Below the pieces are notes generated by a model. The model did not search any database, was not told the DNA's origin, and saw nothing but the letters and a program-made list of their open reading frames with translations. A stretch of 64,000 nt of DNA, from assembly GCF_012927245.1 (NCBI RefSeq), contig NZ_JABBGE010000005.1:248001-312000 (forward strand), read 5' to 3'. The stretch comes from Streptomyces sp. R302. Lineage in GTDB: Bacteria; Actinomycetota; Actinomycetes; Streptomycetales; Streptomycetaceae. The translations under genes were made by a program, and so were the position numbers. The first letter of the stretch is position 1. Each line of letters opens with the position of its first letter. This document shows, piece after piece, positions 50,766 to 60,237 of this stretch.

Positions 50766-52039
50766 GCCTTGATCAGCCCGGCGTCGCACAGCGCCTCGGC
50801 AGCCGCGGCGACGGCGTCGAAGGCCAGCCCCGACCGCTCGGCCACGTCGAGGAGTCCGTGGTCGCCGTCGGAGAGGCTGAGCACCCACAACATCGCGAGC
50901 TGGGCCTCCTTGGCGTCGCTGCGCCCGCCGAGCGAGTCGTACAGCCCGCGCCGGCCGAGCTGGGGTTCGCCGTACGGGCTGAGGTTGACGTACCGCCGGT
51001 TGCGGTCGAGCACCGCGAACGCCTCGCGGCAGACCGAGAGGGTGTCCTCCATCGCCTCCGGGGAGACGAAGCCGGGGTCGTCCGCCGACGTGTGGTACTC
51101 GGGGTAGCCGCCGTACGGCGTCCGGCTGAGCGAACCGACCCCGAGGTCGAAGCCGGGGGAGCAGTACTGCCGCTCGTCGTACCCGTACGGAGTGAACCCG
51201 ACGATCTCGTGCGGCCGCCGGGACGTCTCCAGGACGTGGCGGAGCACCCGGTCGATCTCCGCGTCGCCGCGTCTGCTCCGCTTGTACGTGAGCCGGCCCC
51301 GGTCGCCCGCGCAGGCCAGCACGAGCCCGTGCCTCACCCGCTCGATCCGGTCCGCGTTGCGGGCCAGCCAGGTGATGGCGCCGATGGTGCCGGGCGCGAA
51401 GACGAACCGGTACGTGTAGTACGGCGTCGTCTCCGCGAGCGCGCGGGCGAGGAAGACGGCCACGGCGATCCCGGCCAGGTTGTCGTTGGCGAGCGCCGGG
51501 TGGCAGACGTGGCTGGAGACGATCACCTCGTCGGCGACCCGTCCGGGGACCACGTGCTCGGCGTAGGTGAGGTGCCCGTCGGCGAGCGTGGAGTCGATCC
51601 GCACCTCGTACTCGCCGTCGGGCAGCGCGTCCAGGGTGTTCTGGGCCAGGCAGAACCCCCACTCGGGCGTGTAGTAGCTGGTGCGGTACGGGATCAGGTC
51701 CGGCTGGTCCGGCAGCGTGTGCAGACGGGCGCGGAGCTCGGACAGCGGCATCCTCGCCGCGACCGGCACGCTGTAGCCGAGCACGTGGAGGCTGGACTCG
51801 GCGAAGTCGACGACCCGCCGGCCGGTGGCGTCGGCGACGTACGCGTCCCGGATGTTCCACTCCTGCGGCACGGTCCAGTCGAGCACCCGCGTCCCGGTCG
51901 GCACCTCGTGCACCCGGAGCGGGAGGTACTCGCCGACGACGTCCAAGGTGGCCCGGACCCCGTCGCCGGTGATGCTCCGGCACAGCGGGTACAGCCGCTC
52001 CACCAGGGCGTGCATCTCCTCGCCGGCCGTCGTCGTCAC
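50762..52039 (-). CDS. DUF4910/aminopeptidase-like protein of polysaccharide clusters
   Basis: 425 aa from GTG 52039 (an ATG at 52015 is an alternative). It has the zinc-peptidase M28-like core of DUF4910: 'VIVSSHVCHPALANDNLAGI' with His and Asp ligands, and 'EYHTSADD' near the end. 'IRDAYVADATGRRVVDFAES' is the family's N-terminal signature. Relatives sit in surface-polysaccharide clusters next to NAD epimerases and PIG-L deacetylases, exactly as here. A role in amide or peptide hydrolysis on a glycan precursor is inferred and not proven. Confidence 0.8.
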   Translation of the reverse strand: MTTTAGEEMHALVERLYPLCRSITGDGVRATLDVVGEYLPLRVHEVPTGTRVLDWTVPQEWNIRDAYVADATGRRVVDFAESSLHVLGYSVPVAARMPLSELRARLHTLPDQPDLIPYRTSYYTPEWGFCLAQNTLDALPDGEYEVRIDSTLADGHLTYAEHVVPGRVADEVIVSSHVCHPALANDNLAGIAVAVFLARALAETTPYYTYRFVFAPGTIGAITWLARNADRIERVRHGLVLACAGDRGRLTYKRSRRGDAEIDRVLRHVLETSRRPHEIVGFTPYGYDERQYCSPGFDLGVGSLSRTPYGGYPEYHTSADDPGFVSPEAMEDTLSVCREAFAVLDRNRRYVNLSPYGEPQLGRRGLYDSLGGRSDAKEAQLAMLWVLSLSDGDHGLLDVAERSGLAFDAVAAAAEALCDAGLIKA

Positions 52040-53061
52040 CGGCGCCGCCGCAGGGTGTCGTCGACCGTGCCGGTCTCGGTGGCCCCGCGCAGCACCGCGA
52101 GCCGGGTGAAGCGGCGCTCGAAGTCCTCCCGGCCCAGGCCGTGTTCGCGGTAGGCGTCGGCGAGTTCGAGCGCGCCGCGCTTCACCGTCCACTCGCAGTC
52201 GAAGCCGGGGACGGCGGCCCGGAAGCGGGAGAAGTCCACCCGGTACGAGCGCGGGTCGGCGCCGGTCTCCCCGGTGATCACCACCTTCGAGCCCTCCACC
52301 GCCTCGGCGACCTGCTCGGCGATCTCGGCGACCGTGACGTTGTTCGCCTCGCTGCCGATGTTGAACGCCCGGTCGTGCACGGCCTCCTGAGGAGCCGTCA
52401 GGGCCGCCGTGAAGGCACGGGCGATGTCGGCGGCGTGCACCAGCGGACGCCACGGCGTGCCGTCCGACAGCACCAGCACCTCGCCGGACAGCAGCGCGTG
52501 GCCCACCAGGTTGTTCAGGACGATGTCGGCGCGCAGCCGGGGCGAGAAACCGAAGGCGGTGGCGTTCCGCATGTACACGGGGGTGAAGTCGCCGTCCGCG
52601 AGCGCGTGCAGATCGTCCTCGACGCGCACCTTCGACTCCGCGTACGGCGTCACCGGGCGCAGCGGCGCGTCCTCGCCGACCAGCTCGTCGCCGCCCGCGG
52701 CGCCGTACACCGAGCACGTCGACGCGTACAGGAAGCGCCGCACCCCGGCGTCCCGGGCCAGCCGGGCGAGCCGCACCGACGCCCGGTGGTTGATGTCGTA
52801 GGTGAGCTCCGGCGCCAGCGAGCCGAGCGGGTCGTTGGAGAGCGCGGCCAGGTGGATCACCGCGTCCACCCCGGCCACGTGCCCGGCCGTGACGTCCCGC
52901 AGATCCACCCGGTGCCCGGCCGGGTCCGAGGGCGCCGGGCCGAGGACGCAGTCGGCGAAGAGTCCGGCGTCCAGGCCGACGACCTCGTGCCCGGCGGCCG
53001 CCAGGACCGGGGCCATCACGGTGCCCAGGTACCCCTGGTGTCCGGTCAGCAGTACGCGCAC
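52036..53061 (-). CDS. NAD-dependent epimerase/dehydratase
   Basis: 341 aa extended short-chain dehydrogenase. 'LLTGHQGYLGTVMAP' binds NAD (GxxGxxG), 'HLAALSNDP' follows, and the catalytic Tyr-x-x-x-Lys is 'YAESK' with the Ser/Thr in 'ASTCSVYG'. It acts on a nucleotide sugar at C4 or nearby (epimerase, reductase or dehydratase). It stands 3 bp downstream of the PIG-L gene, so the two probably act on the same intermediate. Confidence 0.92.
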   Translation of the reverse strand: MRVLLTGHQGYLGTVMAPVLAAAGHEVVGLDAGLFADCVLGPAPSDPAGHRVDLRDVTAGHVAGVDAVIHLAALSNDPLGSLAPELTYDINHRASVRLARLARDAGVRRFLYASTCSVYGAAGGDELVGEDAPLRPVTPYAESKVRVEDDLHALADGDFTPVYMRNATAFGFSPRLRADIVLNNLVGHALLSGEVLVLSDGTPWRPLVHAADIARAFTAALTAPQEAVHDRAFNIGSEANNVTVAEIAEQVAEAVEGSKVVITGETGADPRSYRVDFSRFRAAVPGFDCEWTVKRGALELADAYREHGLGREDFERRFTRLAVLRGATETGTVDDTLRRRR

Positions 53062-53064
53062 GAT

Positions 53065-53712
53065 TCATTCCCCCAGATCGAGAGTGAGTTTGGTGACGTC
53101 GAACGCCTCGGCGTAGCGCGCGTGGCATTCGATGCCGCGGATCCGGGCCAGGCCGAGGAAGGCCTCCCGGTCGTACCAGGGCCGGTGCCGCTGCGAGGGG
53201 TAGTGCTCCTGCAGCAGCCGGACCTTCTCCTCGGCGATCTCCGGCGTCAGCGGCTGGTACGCCGTCGGACGGCCGAGATCGGCGTCCCACTTGACGATCT
53301 CGTACCCCAGCACGAGATGGTCGCGGAAGGCGGTGGGCATCAGCCGGGCCAGGCCCCGGTGGTCCTGGTGCGCGTCGGCGGTGCGCGGCGCGAGGACCAC
53401 GTCCGGCTCCGTCCCCGCCCGCAGCTCCTCCACCGCCGCCTTGGCCTCGTCCCAGTACGCGGGCAGCCGGCCGTCCGGCAGCTTCAGCACGGTCAGCCGC
53501 AGGTCGGCGTCCGGGCAGAAGGCCGCGAGCGCGGCCCGCTCCTCCGCCTCCCGCTCGCCGCCCCCGCCGGTCAGCACCAGCGCGTCGACGCGGACGCCCG
53601 GCCGGGCCCGGCAGACCGTCAGCAGCGTGCCGCCGGCGCCGATCGCGATGTCGTCGCAGTGCGCGCCGACCGCGACGACCCGCGCCACGGCCCCCGCCCC
53701 CAGCCGGATCAC
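53065..53712 (-). CDS. PIG-L family deacetylase
   Basis: 215 aa from GTG 53712 (overlapping the nucleotidyltransferase stop as GTGA). The zinc site is 'GAHCDD' (His18, Asp20/Asp21) with His118 in 'HQDHRG'. The family removes acetyl from N-acetylated sugars (PIG-L, MshB, BshB) and its members sit in LPS or teichoic clusters. Here it could unmask an amino group on a sugar nucleotide or lipid-linked sugar. Confidence 0.92.
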   Translation of the reverse strand: MIRLGAGAVARVVAVGAHCDDIAIGAGGTLLTVCRARPGVRVDALVLTGGGGEREAEERAALAAFCPDADLRLTVLKLPDGRLPAYWDEAKAAVEELRAGTEPDVVLAPRTADAHQDHRGLARLMPTAFRDHLVLGYEIVKWDADLGRPTAYQPLTPEIAEEKVRLLQEHYPSQRHRPWYDREAFLGLARIRGIECHARYAEAFDVTKLTLDLGE

Positions 53713-54503
53713 GCCCGCGCTCCGACCCGGTCCCGCTCCCACACGGCCCACGGCCGGTCGCCCCGCGCGTAGGCCTCGTCGAGCGCGGCCCGCTCCTTCA
53801 CGGTGTCCGTCGGCTTCCAGAAGCCGCGGTGCCGGTGGGCGACGAGCCGGCCCTCCTTCGCCAGCCCGGCGCAGCCGTCGGCGACCAGGTCCCCGCCCGC
53901 CGGTATGTGGTCGAAGACCTCCTGACGGAGGACGAAGTAGCCGCCGTTCTCCCACAGCGGCAGCTCGCTCACCGGCGTGATGCCGCCGACCAGGCCGTCC
54001 TCGCCGAGTTCCACGCAGTGGAAGGAGGACTGCGGCGGCACCACCATCATCGACGCTCCGGCGTCCCGCCGCGCGAACCGGTCGATCATCTCCGGCAGCG
54101 GCGCGTCGGTGAGCACGTCCGCGTAGTTGGCGAGGAACATCTCGTCGCCGTCCAGATGGTGACGGACCCGGCGCAGCCGCTCCCCGATCGGCGACTCGAT
54201 GCCGGTCTGCGCGAAGGTGATCGTCCAGTCGGCGATGTCGGTGGTGAGCAGCTCGGTCCGCCCGCCCCGCAGCACGAAGTCGTTGGAGGTCGTCTCCTCG
54301 TAGGAGAGGAAGAACTCCTTGATGTGGTGGGCGCCGTAGCCGAGGCACAGGATGAACTCGGTGTGCCCGTAGTACGCGTAGTAGCGCATCACGTGCCAGA
54401 TCAGCGGCCGGGGGCCGACCATCGCCATCGGCTTCGGCACGTCGTCGGAGGCCCCGGCGCGCATGCGCAGCCCGTAACCGCCGCAGAACAGGACGACCTT
54501 CAT
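53709..54503 (-). CDS. sugar-phosphate nucleotidyltransferase (RfbF/RfbA-like)
   Basis: 264 aa Rossmann-like transferase. 'VVLFCGGYGLRM' is the nucleotide-binding loop, 'KPMAMVGPRPLIWHVMRYYA' the signature Lys-Pro segment, and 'FLANYADVLTD' holds the metal-binding Asp. The sequence resembles glucose-1-phosphate cytidylyltransferases (RfbF), which start CDP-6-deoxysugar pathways. A thymidylyl or other nucleotide cannot be excluded. No CDP-glucose 4,6-dehydratase is in the window. Confidence 0.85.
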   Translation of the reverse strand: MKVVLFCGGYGLRMRAGASDDVPKPMAMVGPRPLIWHVMRYYAYYGHTEFILCLGYGAHHIKEFFLSYEETTSNDFVLRGGRTELLTTDIADWTITFAQTGIESPIGERLRRVRHHLDGDEMFLANYADVLTDAPLPEMIDRFARRDAGASMMVVPPQSSFHCVELGEDGLVGGITPVSELPLWENGGYFVLRQEVFDHIPAGGDLVADGCAGLAKEGRLVAHRHRGFWKPTDTVKERAALDEAYARGDRPWAVWERDRVGARA

Positions 54504-55735
54504 CGCGTCACCTCGACGATGCTCAGTTCCGGGATGGGGAAGACCAGCCGGCCGCCCCACTCGTGCACGTACGACAGCTGCTCGACCAGCTCGTCCCGCA
54601 GGTTCCACGGGAGGACGAGCACGTACTCCGGCCGGTCGGCGGCGATCCGCTCCGGCGGCAGGATCGGGATCCGGGTCCCCGGGGTGAACCTGCCGTGCTT
54701 GTACGGGTTGCGGTCGACCGTGTACGCGAGCAGGTCGGGCCGGATGCCGCAGTGGTTGAGCAGCGTGTTGCCCTTGCCGGGGGCGCCGTAGCCGACGACC
54801 GTCTCGCCCCGCTCGGCCGCCTCGATCAGGAACCGCAGCAGGTCCCTGCGCACCTTCGCCACCCGCTCGGAGAAGCGGGCGTACCCGGACAGCTCGTGCA
54901 GCCCGGCGGCCTTCTCCCGGTCCAGGACCTCCGCCACCCGCCGGCCGGGCTCGCCGGCCGCCCCGGACGGGCGGGCCCACAGCCGGACCGACCCGCCGTG
55001 CGTGGGCAGCAGCTCCACGTCCACCAGCGTCAGCCCGCCGCTCGCGAGCGCCCGGGCCGCCGACTCCACCGTGTAGTACTGGAAGTGCTCGTGGTAGATC
55101 GTGTCGTACTGGTTCTCCTCGATCAGGGTCAGCAGGTGCTGCACCTCGATCGACACCCAGCCGTCGTCGGCGACCAGCGCCCGCAGCCCCTCGGTGAACC
55201 CGACGACGTCCGGGACGTGCGCGTACACGTTGTTCGCCACGACCAGGTCCGCAGGACCGTGCTCGGCGCGCACCGCCGCACCGGTCCCCGGCGACAGGAA
55301 CTCCGCGACCGTCGGCACGCCCGCCTCCCGCGCCGCCGCGCCCACGTTCACCGACGGCTCGATGCCGAGGCAGCGGATCCCCCGCTCCACCACGTGCTTC
55401 AGCAGGTACCCGTCGTTGCTCGCCACCTCGACGACGAACGCGTCCGCGCCGAGCCCCAGCCGCTCCACCGCGCCCGCCACGAAGCTCCGCGCGTGCTCCA
55501 CCCAGGACGTCGAGTACGAGGAGAAGTACGCGTACTCCGTGAACGTCTCCTCCGGCGTGATCAGCGGCGGGAGCTGCGCGAGCCGGCACTCGGCGCAGAC
55601 CCGCAGGTGCAGCGGGTACGCGGGCTCCGGCAGGTCGAGCCGGTCCGCGGCGAGAAAGCTCTCGCACGGCGGGGTCGCCCCCAGGTCGACGACGCTCACC
55701 AGCGCCGCCGAGCCGCAGAGTCGGCATCGTGTCAT
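54500..55735 (-). CDS. sugar C-methyltransferase (zinc-motif, SAM-dependent)
   Basis: 411 aa from ATG 55735, one base overlapping the GT4 stop. The N-terminal zinc knuckle has four cysteines (Cys4, Cys7, Cys47, Cys50). A SAM-binding Rossmann domain follows ('VVEVASNDGYLLKHV'), then a C-terminal NAD-like Rossmann domain ('VVGYGAPGKGNTLLNHCGI'). This three-domain layout is that of NDP-4-keto-sugar C-3 methyltransferases such as TylC3 and NovU, which make branched sugars. The neighbouring nucleotidyltransferase could supply the substrate after dehydration. Confidence 0.9.
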   Translation of the reverse strand: MTRCRLCGSAALVSVVDLGATPPCESFLAADRLDLPEPAYPLHLRVCAECRLAQLPPLITPEETFTEYAYFSSYSTSWVEHARSFVAGAVERLGLGADAFVVEVASNDGYLLKHVVERGIRCLGIEPSVNVGAAAREAGVPTVAEFLSPGTGAAVRAEHGPADLVVANNVYAHVPDVVGFTEGLRALVADDGWVSIEVQHLLTLIEENQYDTIYHEHFQYYTVESAARALASGGLTLVDVELLPTHGGSVRLWARPSGAAGEPGRRVAEVLDREKAAGLHELSGYARFSERVAKVRRDLLRFLIEAAERGETVVGYGAPGKGNTLLNHCGIRPDLLAYTVDRNPYKHGRFTPGTRIPILPPERIAADRPEYVLVLPWNLRDELVEQLSYVHEWGGRLVFPIPELSIVEVTR

Positions 55736-56943
55736 CAACTGCCCCCCATCGATTCCGTCCGCGCCGCGATCGCGGCGCGGTACTCCTCCACCAGGCGCTC
55801 CAGGCCGACCGCCGGACTGAAGAACCGGTCGTAGCGGCGCCGGGCCGCCCGCCCCATCTCCTCGTTGCGGCCCGGGTCGGCGGCGATCCGGCGCACCGTC
55901 GACGCCAGCGAGGCGGCGTCGCCCGGACGGTGCAGCAGCCCGGTCACCCCGTCCTCGACGAGCTCGGAGAAGCCTCCGTGGCCCGCGGCCACCACCGGCA
56001 CCCCCGCCGCCATCGCCTCCGCCGCCACCAGACCGAACGTCTCCCTGGCCTCCGACGGGGCCACCACCGCCACCGCCCCGGCCACCGCCTCCCGGACCCG
56101 CGCCGGGTCGTACAGGCCGACGTACCGCACGTCCTCCCGGCCCTCCGCCCAGGCCGCCACCTCCCGGTCCAGCGGCCCCGCCCCGGCGATCACCAGCGGC
56201 ACGCCCACCCCGCCGCCCGCCGCCAGCTCCTCCCACGCGGCCATCAGGAGCCGTACCCCCTTGGCCTCCGTGAGCCGGCCGAGGAACAGCAGATGCCGGC
56301 CGGGAGCCGTACGGACCGCGCCCGGGTCCGGCACGAAGTTGTGCTTCACCGCGAGGCGCCCGGCCGGCATGCCGGACCGGACCAGCACCTCCCGCTGCGC
56401 CGCCGAGATGCACAGGAAGCGGTCCACACCGGACCACCAGCGGCGCCGGTTGACCGCCAGACCGACCGCGAGCGGCACCGTCGCCAGGCGCGAGTCCCGG
56501 TAGCAGCCGTGCCGGACCGCCGCCAGCGGCACCGGCGCCCCCACGCACTCGCCGCACGCCCGCCCGTCCCGGTGCAGGGTGCCCGGCGGGCACACCTGCG
56601 TGTAGTTGTGCAGCGTGGCGACCACCGGCACGCCGGCGTCGGCGCAGGCGGCGAGGACCGACGGCGACAGCAGCGGGAAGACGTTGTGGACGTGCACCAC
56701 CTCCGGCCGCTCGGCCCGCAGCCGCGCCGCCAGCTCCGTACGCACCGCCGGATTCCACGGCACGAGGAGCGGCACCGCCGCCTTCCCCAGCAGGGACCGG
56801 GCGCCGATCGAGTCGCTGCGCCGCTCGAACAGGCCCACCTCGTGGCCGGCCGCACGCAGCAGCGCCACCTCCTCGTCCACGACCCTGTTCTCGCCGCTCG
56901 GCTGCGCCGAGGAGTAGCGGTTGTGCACCACGAGGACACGCAT
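55735..56943 (-). CDS. glycosyltransferase family 4
   Basis: 402 aa retaining GT-B transferase. The N-terminal domain opens 'MRVLVVHNRYSSAQPSGENR' with 'VVHVHNVFPLLSPSV'. The C-terminal domain has 'LLFLGRLTEAKGVRLLMAAW' and the donor-binding E-x7-E region 'PSEARETFGLVAAEAMAAGV'. A Cys cluster ('VCPPGTLHRDGRACGECVG') is an actinobacterial subfamily feature. It adds a sugar to the lipid-linked unit. The ribosome site GGAGG lies in the upstream gene's end, 7 bp away. Confidence 0.93.
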   Translation of the reverse strand: MRVLVVHNRYSSAQPSGENRVVDEEVALLRAAGHEVGLFERRSDSIGARSLLGKAAVPLLVPWNPAVRTELAARLRAERPEVVHVHNVFPLLSPSVLAACADAGVPVVATLHNYTQVCPPGTLHRDGRACGECVGAPVPLAAVRHGCYRDSRLATVPLAVGLAVNRRRWWSGVDRFLCISAAQREVLVRSGMPAGRLAVKHNFVPDPGAVRTAPGRHLLFLGRLTEAKGVRLLMAAWEELAAGGGVGVPLVIAGAGPLDREVAAWAEGREDVRYVGLYDPARVREAVAGAVAVVAPSEARETFGLVAAEAMAAGVPVVAAGHGGFSELVEDGVTGLLHRPGDAASLASTVRRIAADPGRNEEMGRAARRRYDRFFSPAVGLERLVEEYRAAIAARTESMGGS

Positions 56944-56950
56944 GCTCAGG

Positions 56951-58213
56951 TCACCTCCTCGCCCACAGCGGCACGCGCCGGACGGGCGGCTCGGCCGCCA
57001 CCGGGGCCGGTACGGGGGCCGGAGCCGCCAACAGCGAGGCGGCCAGGGCCAGATGCAGCAGATACGCCGAGGCGTCACCGAGCCCGACCTCGGTGTACGT
57101 GGAGAGCGCGCAGTAGCCGATCAGGAAGATCGCGCACGCCCGCGGCAGCGACGGCGGCCGCAGCAGCGCCACCCCGCCGAGGACGAGGAGCAGCGCCGCC
57201 ACCAGCGTCACGCCGAGGAGACCCTGCTCGTGGTAGACGGCCAGCCAGCTGTTGTCGATCGGCAGCCCGTCGAAGGACTTGTCGCCCAGGCCCACGCCGA
57301 GGAACCGCTCCCCGGCCGTCCGGGGCGCCGCGAGCAGCGCGTCCCAGACCTTCGCCCGGCCGGTGAGGTTGGCGAAGTTCTCCTGGCTCTGCCCGCGCAG
57401 GAACCACGCCCGCAGCGCCGAACCGAACACCACCGCGGCCACCGTGGCGCACAGCACCGCCCAGGCGAACACCCGGCGGGCCGCCGCGCTCGTCAGGAAC
57501 AGCGAGCCGATCGCGAGCGCCAGGCCGATGAGCAGCCCGAGCGTCGCCGTCCGGGTGTGCGTCATCGCGAGCAGCACCAGCGCCGGCACGACCACCACCG
57601 CCGCGCCGGACACGGTCGTCCGGCGGCCGAGCAGGAGCAGCACCGTGAGCCCGACGACCACCGCCGCGTACTGCCCGATCTGCGGCGGCGTCAGCGGCCA
57701 CAGCGCCCCGACGAGCCGCCCGCCGTAGTACTCGGGCATCGCCGTGCCGGGCGCCACGACCAGACCCGCGGCCACCAGGCAGAGCACCGCGACGTACATC
57801 CGGACGTGCAGGCGTACGAAGCCCAGGCCGCCGTTCCACCAGCGGGTCAGCAGCCACAGCGTGGCCACGAACAGCGCCAGCCGGGCGCACCGGAACAGCG
57901 CCCCGAACCCGACCTCCAGGTGCAGACCGGCGATCACGCTCGGCACCAGCAGCAGGGTCAGCAGGAAGACGAAGGCACTGGGCCGCACGCGCAGCGGCCG
58001 GTTCACGGCGAGCGCGAGCGCGAAGGCGACGACCAGCGCGCCCATGGTCACCATCTGGATGAGGGAACGCGGGATCGCGACGACGGTCTTCGCCCCGGCG
58101 GAGCCGAGCGTGTTGAGGGCGAGCAGCGCCCAGGCCGCCCCGACGGCCTTCGGCATGCGGTCAGCGGTCATGCCGGCCGCCCACCGGAGTCGCCGGCCGG
58201 CGCCGCTCCTCAC
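56951..58213 (-). CDS. O-antigen ligase/polymerase-like membrane protein
   Basis: 420 aa from GTG 58213 (overlapping the heparinase stop as GTGA). About eleven transmembrane helices, and the extracytoplasmic loop 'GVGLGDKSFDGLPIDNSWLA' matches the Wzy_C signature. In Gram-positive exopolysaccharide loci such proteins polymerise flipped repeat units or attach them to a carrier. Together with the flippase gene it marks this as a Wzx/Wzy-type assembly system. A later in-frame ATG start inside the first 20 codons is possible. Confidence 0.85.
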   Translation of the reverse strand: MRSGAGRRLRWAAGMTADRMPKAVGAAWALLALNTLGSAGAKTVVAIPRSLIQMVTMGALVVAFALALAVNRPLRVRPSAFVFLLTLLLVPSVIAGLHLEVGFGALFRCARLALFVATLWLLTRWWNGGLGFVRLHVRMYVAVLCLVAAGLVVAPGTAMPEYYGGRLVGALWPLTPPQIGQYAAVVVGLTVLLLLGRRTTVSGAAVVVVPALVLLAMTHTRTATLGLLIGLALAIGSLFLTSAAARRVFAWAVLCATVAAVVFGSALRAWFLRGQSQENFANLTGRAKVWDALLAAPRTAGERFLGVGLGDKSFDGLPIDNSWLAVYHEQGLLGVTLVAALLLVLGGVALLRPPSLPRACAIFLIGYCALSTYTEVGLGDASAYLLHLALAASLLAAPAPVPAPVAAEPPVRRVPLWARR

Positions 58214-60237
58214 TCACCACGCGCCCCCCGGCCGTGGAACCTGAGCACGGTGGTGAACCCCGCCGCGCCGTCGGCGGAGCCGCTGCCGATCAGCGCGGTG
58301 GCCGGCTCCTTGCGGCCGAAACCCGCGGAGTACCATCCCAGCGGAGGAGCGCTCTCCCCCCGGTGGGCCCGCCACGACAGCTCCCCGGGCAGATCGAGCA
58401 CCGCCGAACGCTCCTCGCCCTCCGGCGACGGCCAGGTGAGCACCGCCCGGTTCCCCACCAGCTCCGCGGCGACCGACGGACCCAGATGGAAGGCGAGACG
58501 CACCCGCCCGCGCCTGCCGTGGACCTCGTCGACGATCCGTAACTCCCCGGATGGCGCGGTCAGTTCCACCGTCCGGCGGTGCGCCACGCCCTCGTATCCG
58601 TCGTGTTCCGCACACCACCGGGACGGCTGCCCGCCGGAGTCGTCCGGGAGGTCCGCGACGTCCGCGACCAGGACGCGGGTGCGGGCGTGCCGGGTCCACA
58701 GGAACGGGCCGCCGGAGACGGACTGGTCGGCGCCGTCCCACTGCAGCGTGTTGTGGGCGAGGGTCGAGCGGAAGTAGCTCCGCCACTCCGGCTGCCCGTG
58801 GTAGCAGTACGTCCCCGGGTCCGCGAGCACGTCGACGCCGTCGTGCCGCACCTCCACGGAGAGCGCGTCCGCGTGGGCGTGCGCGGCGATCGACAGGAAG
58901 CCGTGCGGACCGCCGTCGCAGCGGCACCAGATCCCGCCCGGGCCCCGCAGCACGGTGAGGCCCGCGTCGGCGAAGTGGGCCGGGCGGACCCGCGGGCGGG
59001 ACACGGCCGGTGCGGCGCCGCCCTTCCCGTACGGGCGGACGAGCGCGGCGAGGAGCGCGGTGCGCACGTCGGTGCCGGGCACCTCCGGCCACCAGGAGAG
59101 CCTGCCGAAGACGGCGTCCCCGGTGGCGAGCAGCGAACCCCAGCGGTCGGTGTCCGGCCCGTCGACGACCAGGCCGTGGCCGTCGTCCGCGTCGCCCTGG
59201 CGCGGCGGCCGCAGCCGGTCGTCGACGACGGCCGCGAGCGCGTCCGTCATCCGCAGCAGCACCAGCCGGACGGTCCTCGGGACCGGCACACCGGCCGTGT
59301 CGGCCTCGGCCACCGCCGCCAGGCCCAGTTCGAGGACCAGGCCGTGGTACTCGGTGGCCAGCTCCCGGTTCAGCCCGGAGGGGAAGGTGTTGCCGCGCAG
59401 CCGCCGCTCCAGGGAGCGCAGCGCGTCGGCCCGCCACCGCGCCGAGGAGGGGAACCAGCCGAAGGCGCAGGCCGCCGCGAGCTGCCCGGCGGCCTCGGCG
59501 ACGACGTGGTTGTTCGCCGAGGAGCCCCGGCTGGGGAAGGCCGCCAGCCAGCGCTGGTGGTGCCAGATCTGGCGGAGCGCCACCGGGTTCTCCTCGAACA
59601 GACCGGGCGCGCCCGGCCAGCCGTCGAGGAGCCGCCGGACCCACACCCAGGACAGGAGCCGGATACCCAGCTCGATGCCGCTGGTCCAGTGCACCCCGCG
59701 CAGCGGCGCGTTCGCCGCCCACCAGGACCGCAGGTGCGCGTCCACCCGCTCCGCGTACCGCTCGTCGCCGGAGAGCGCGTAGGCGGCGGCGAGCACGGTG
59801 AGGTACTGGTGCCGGGACAGCTCCCAGATCTGCTTGACGTCCCCGACCGCCTCCTCGTCCCGGTACGGCACGTCGAAGGCGTACCCCCACGGCGCCCGGC
59901 GCCCGGTCTTCGGGTCGTACCACCAGTCCGGGGCGACCAGGTCGTCGCGCGCCACCCCGAAGTACACGGCCTGCCCGGCCATCAGCCGGTCGGCCTCCGC
60001 CAGCAGCCGCTTCGCGGCGTCCGGCGGGACCGCCGCGAGCGTCCCGGCGGGCAGCACCGCGGTGAAGCGGCCGCCGGTCACCGTCGGGAACACCGGCCGC
60101 GCCGACCGCCACCGCCGCCTGCGCACCGCGTCGCCGACCCGGCCGCCGACCTCCCGGGGACCCATCCGGGACAGCCGCCGGAGGTACCAGCCGGCGCTCA
60201 TGGTGCGCGCGCTGCCGGCGCGTGTGCTCCTGGTCAT
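58210..60237 (-). CDS. heparinase II/III family protein
   Basis: 675 aa from ATG 60237 (ATGA overlap). An N-terminal alpha/alpha toroid ('WSANAPLRG'-like Trp-rich helices, 'GNTFPSGLNRELATEYHG' with catalytic Asn/His/Tyr) is followed by the beta-sandwich Hepar_II_III domain ('GFLSIAAHAHADALSVEV', 'TLAHNTLQWDG'). These lyases cut uronic-acid polysaccharides by elimination. In biosynthetic clusters with asparagine synthetase and a dehydrogenase fusion they are thought to modify or trim the nascent chain. There is no signal peptide, so the acting site is unclear. Confidence 0.9.
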   Translation of the reverse strand: MTRSTRAGSARTMSAGWYLRRLSRMGPREVGGRVGDAVRRRRWRSARPVFPTVTGGRFTAVLPAGTLAAVPPDAAKRLLAEADRLMAGQAVYFGVARDDLVAPDWWYDPKTGRRAPWGYAFDVPYRDEEAVGDVKQIWELSRHQYLTVLAAAYALSGDERYAERVDAHLRSWWAANAPLRGVHWTSGIELGIRLLSWVWVRRLLDGWPGAPGLFEENPVALRQIWHHQRWLAAFPSRGSSANNHVVAEAAGQLAAACAFGWFPSSARWRADALRSLERRLRGNTFPSGLNRELATEYHGLVLELGLAAVAEADTAGVPVPRTVRLVLLRMTDALAAVVDDRLRPPRQGDADDGHGLVVDGPDTDRWGSLLATGDAVFGRLSWWPEVPGTDVRTALLAALVRPYGKGGAAPAVSRPRVRPAHFADAGLTVLRGPGGIWCRCDGGPHGFLSIAAHAHADALSVEVRHDGVDVLADPGTYCYHGQPEWRSYFRSTLAHNTLQWDGADQSVSGGPFLWTRHARTRVLVADVADLPDDSGGQPSRWCAEHDGYEGVAHRRTVELTAPSGELRIVDEVHGRRGRVRLAFHLGPSVAAELVGNRAVLTWPSPEGEERSAVLDLPGELSWRAHRGESAPPLGWYSAGFGRKEPATALIGSGSADGAAGFTTVLRFHGRGARGE

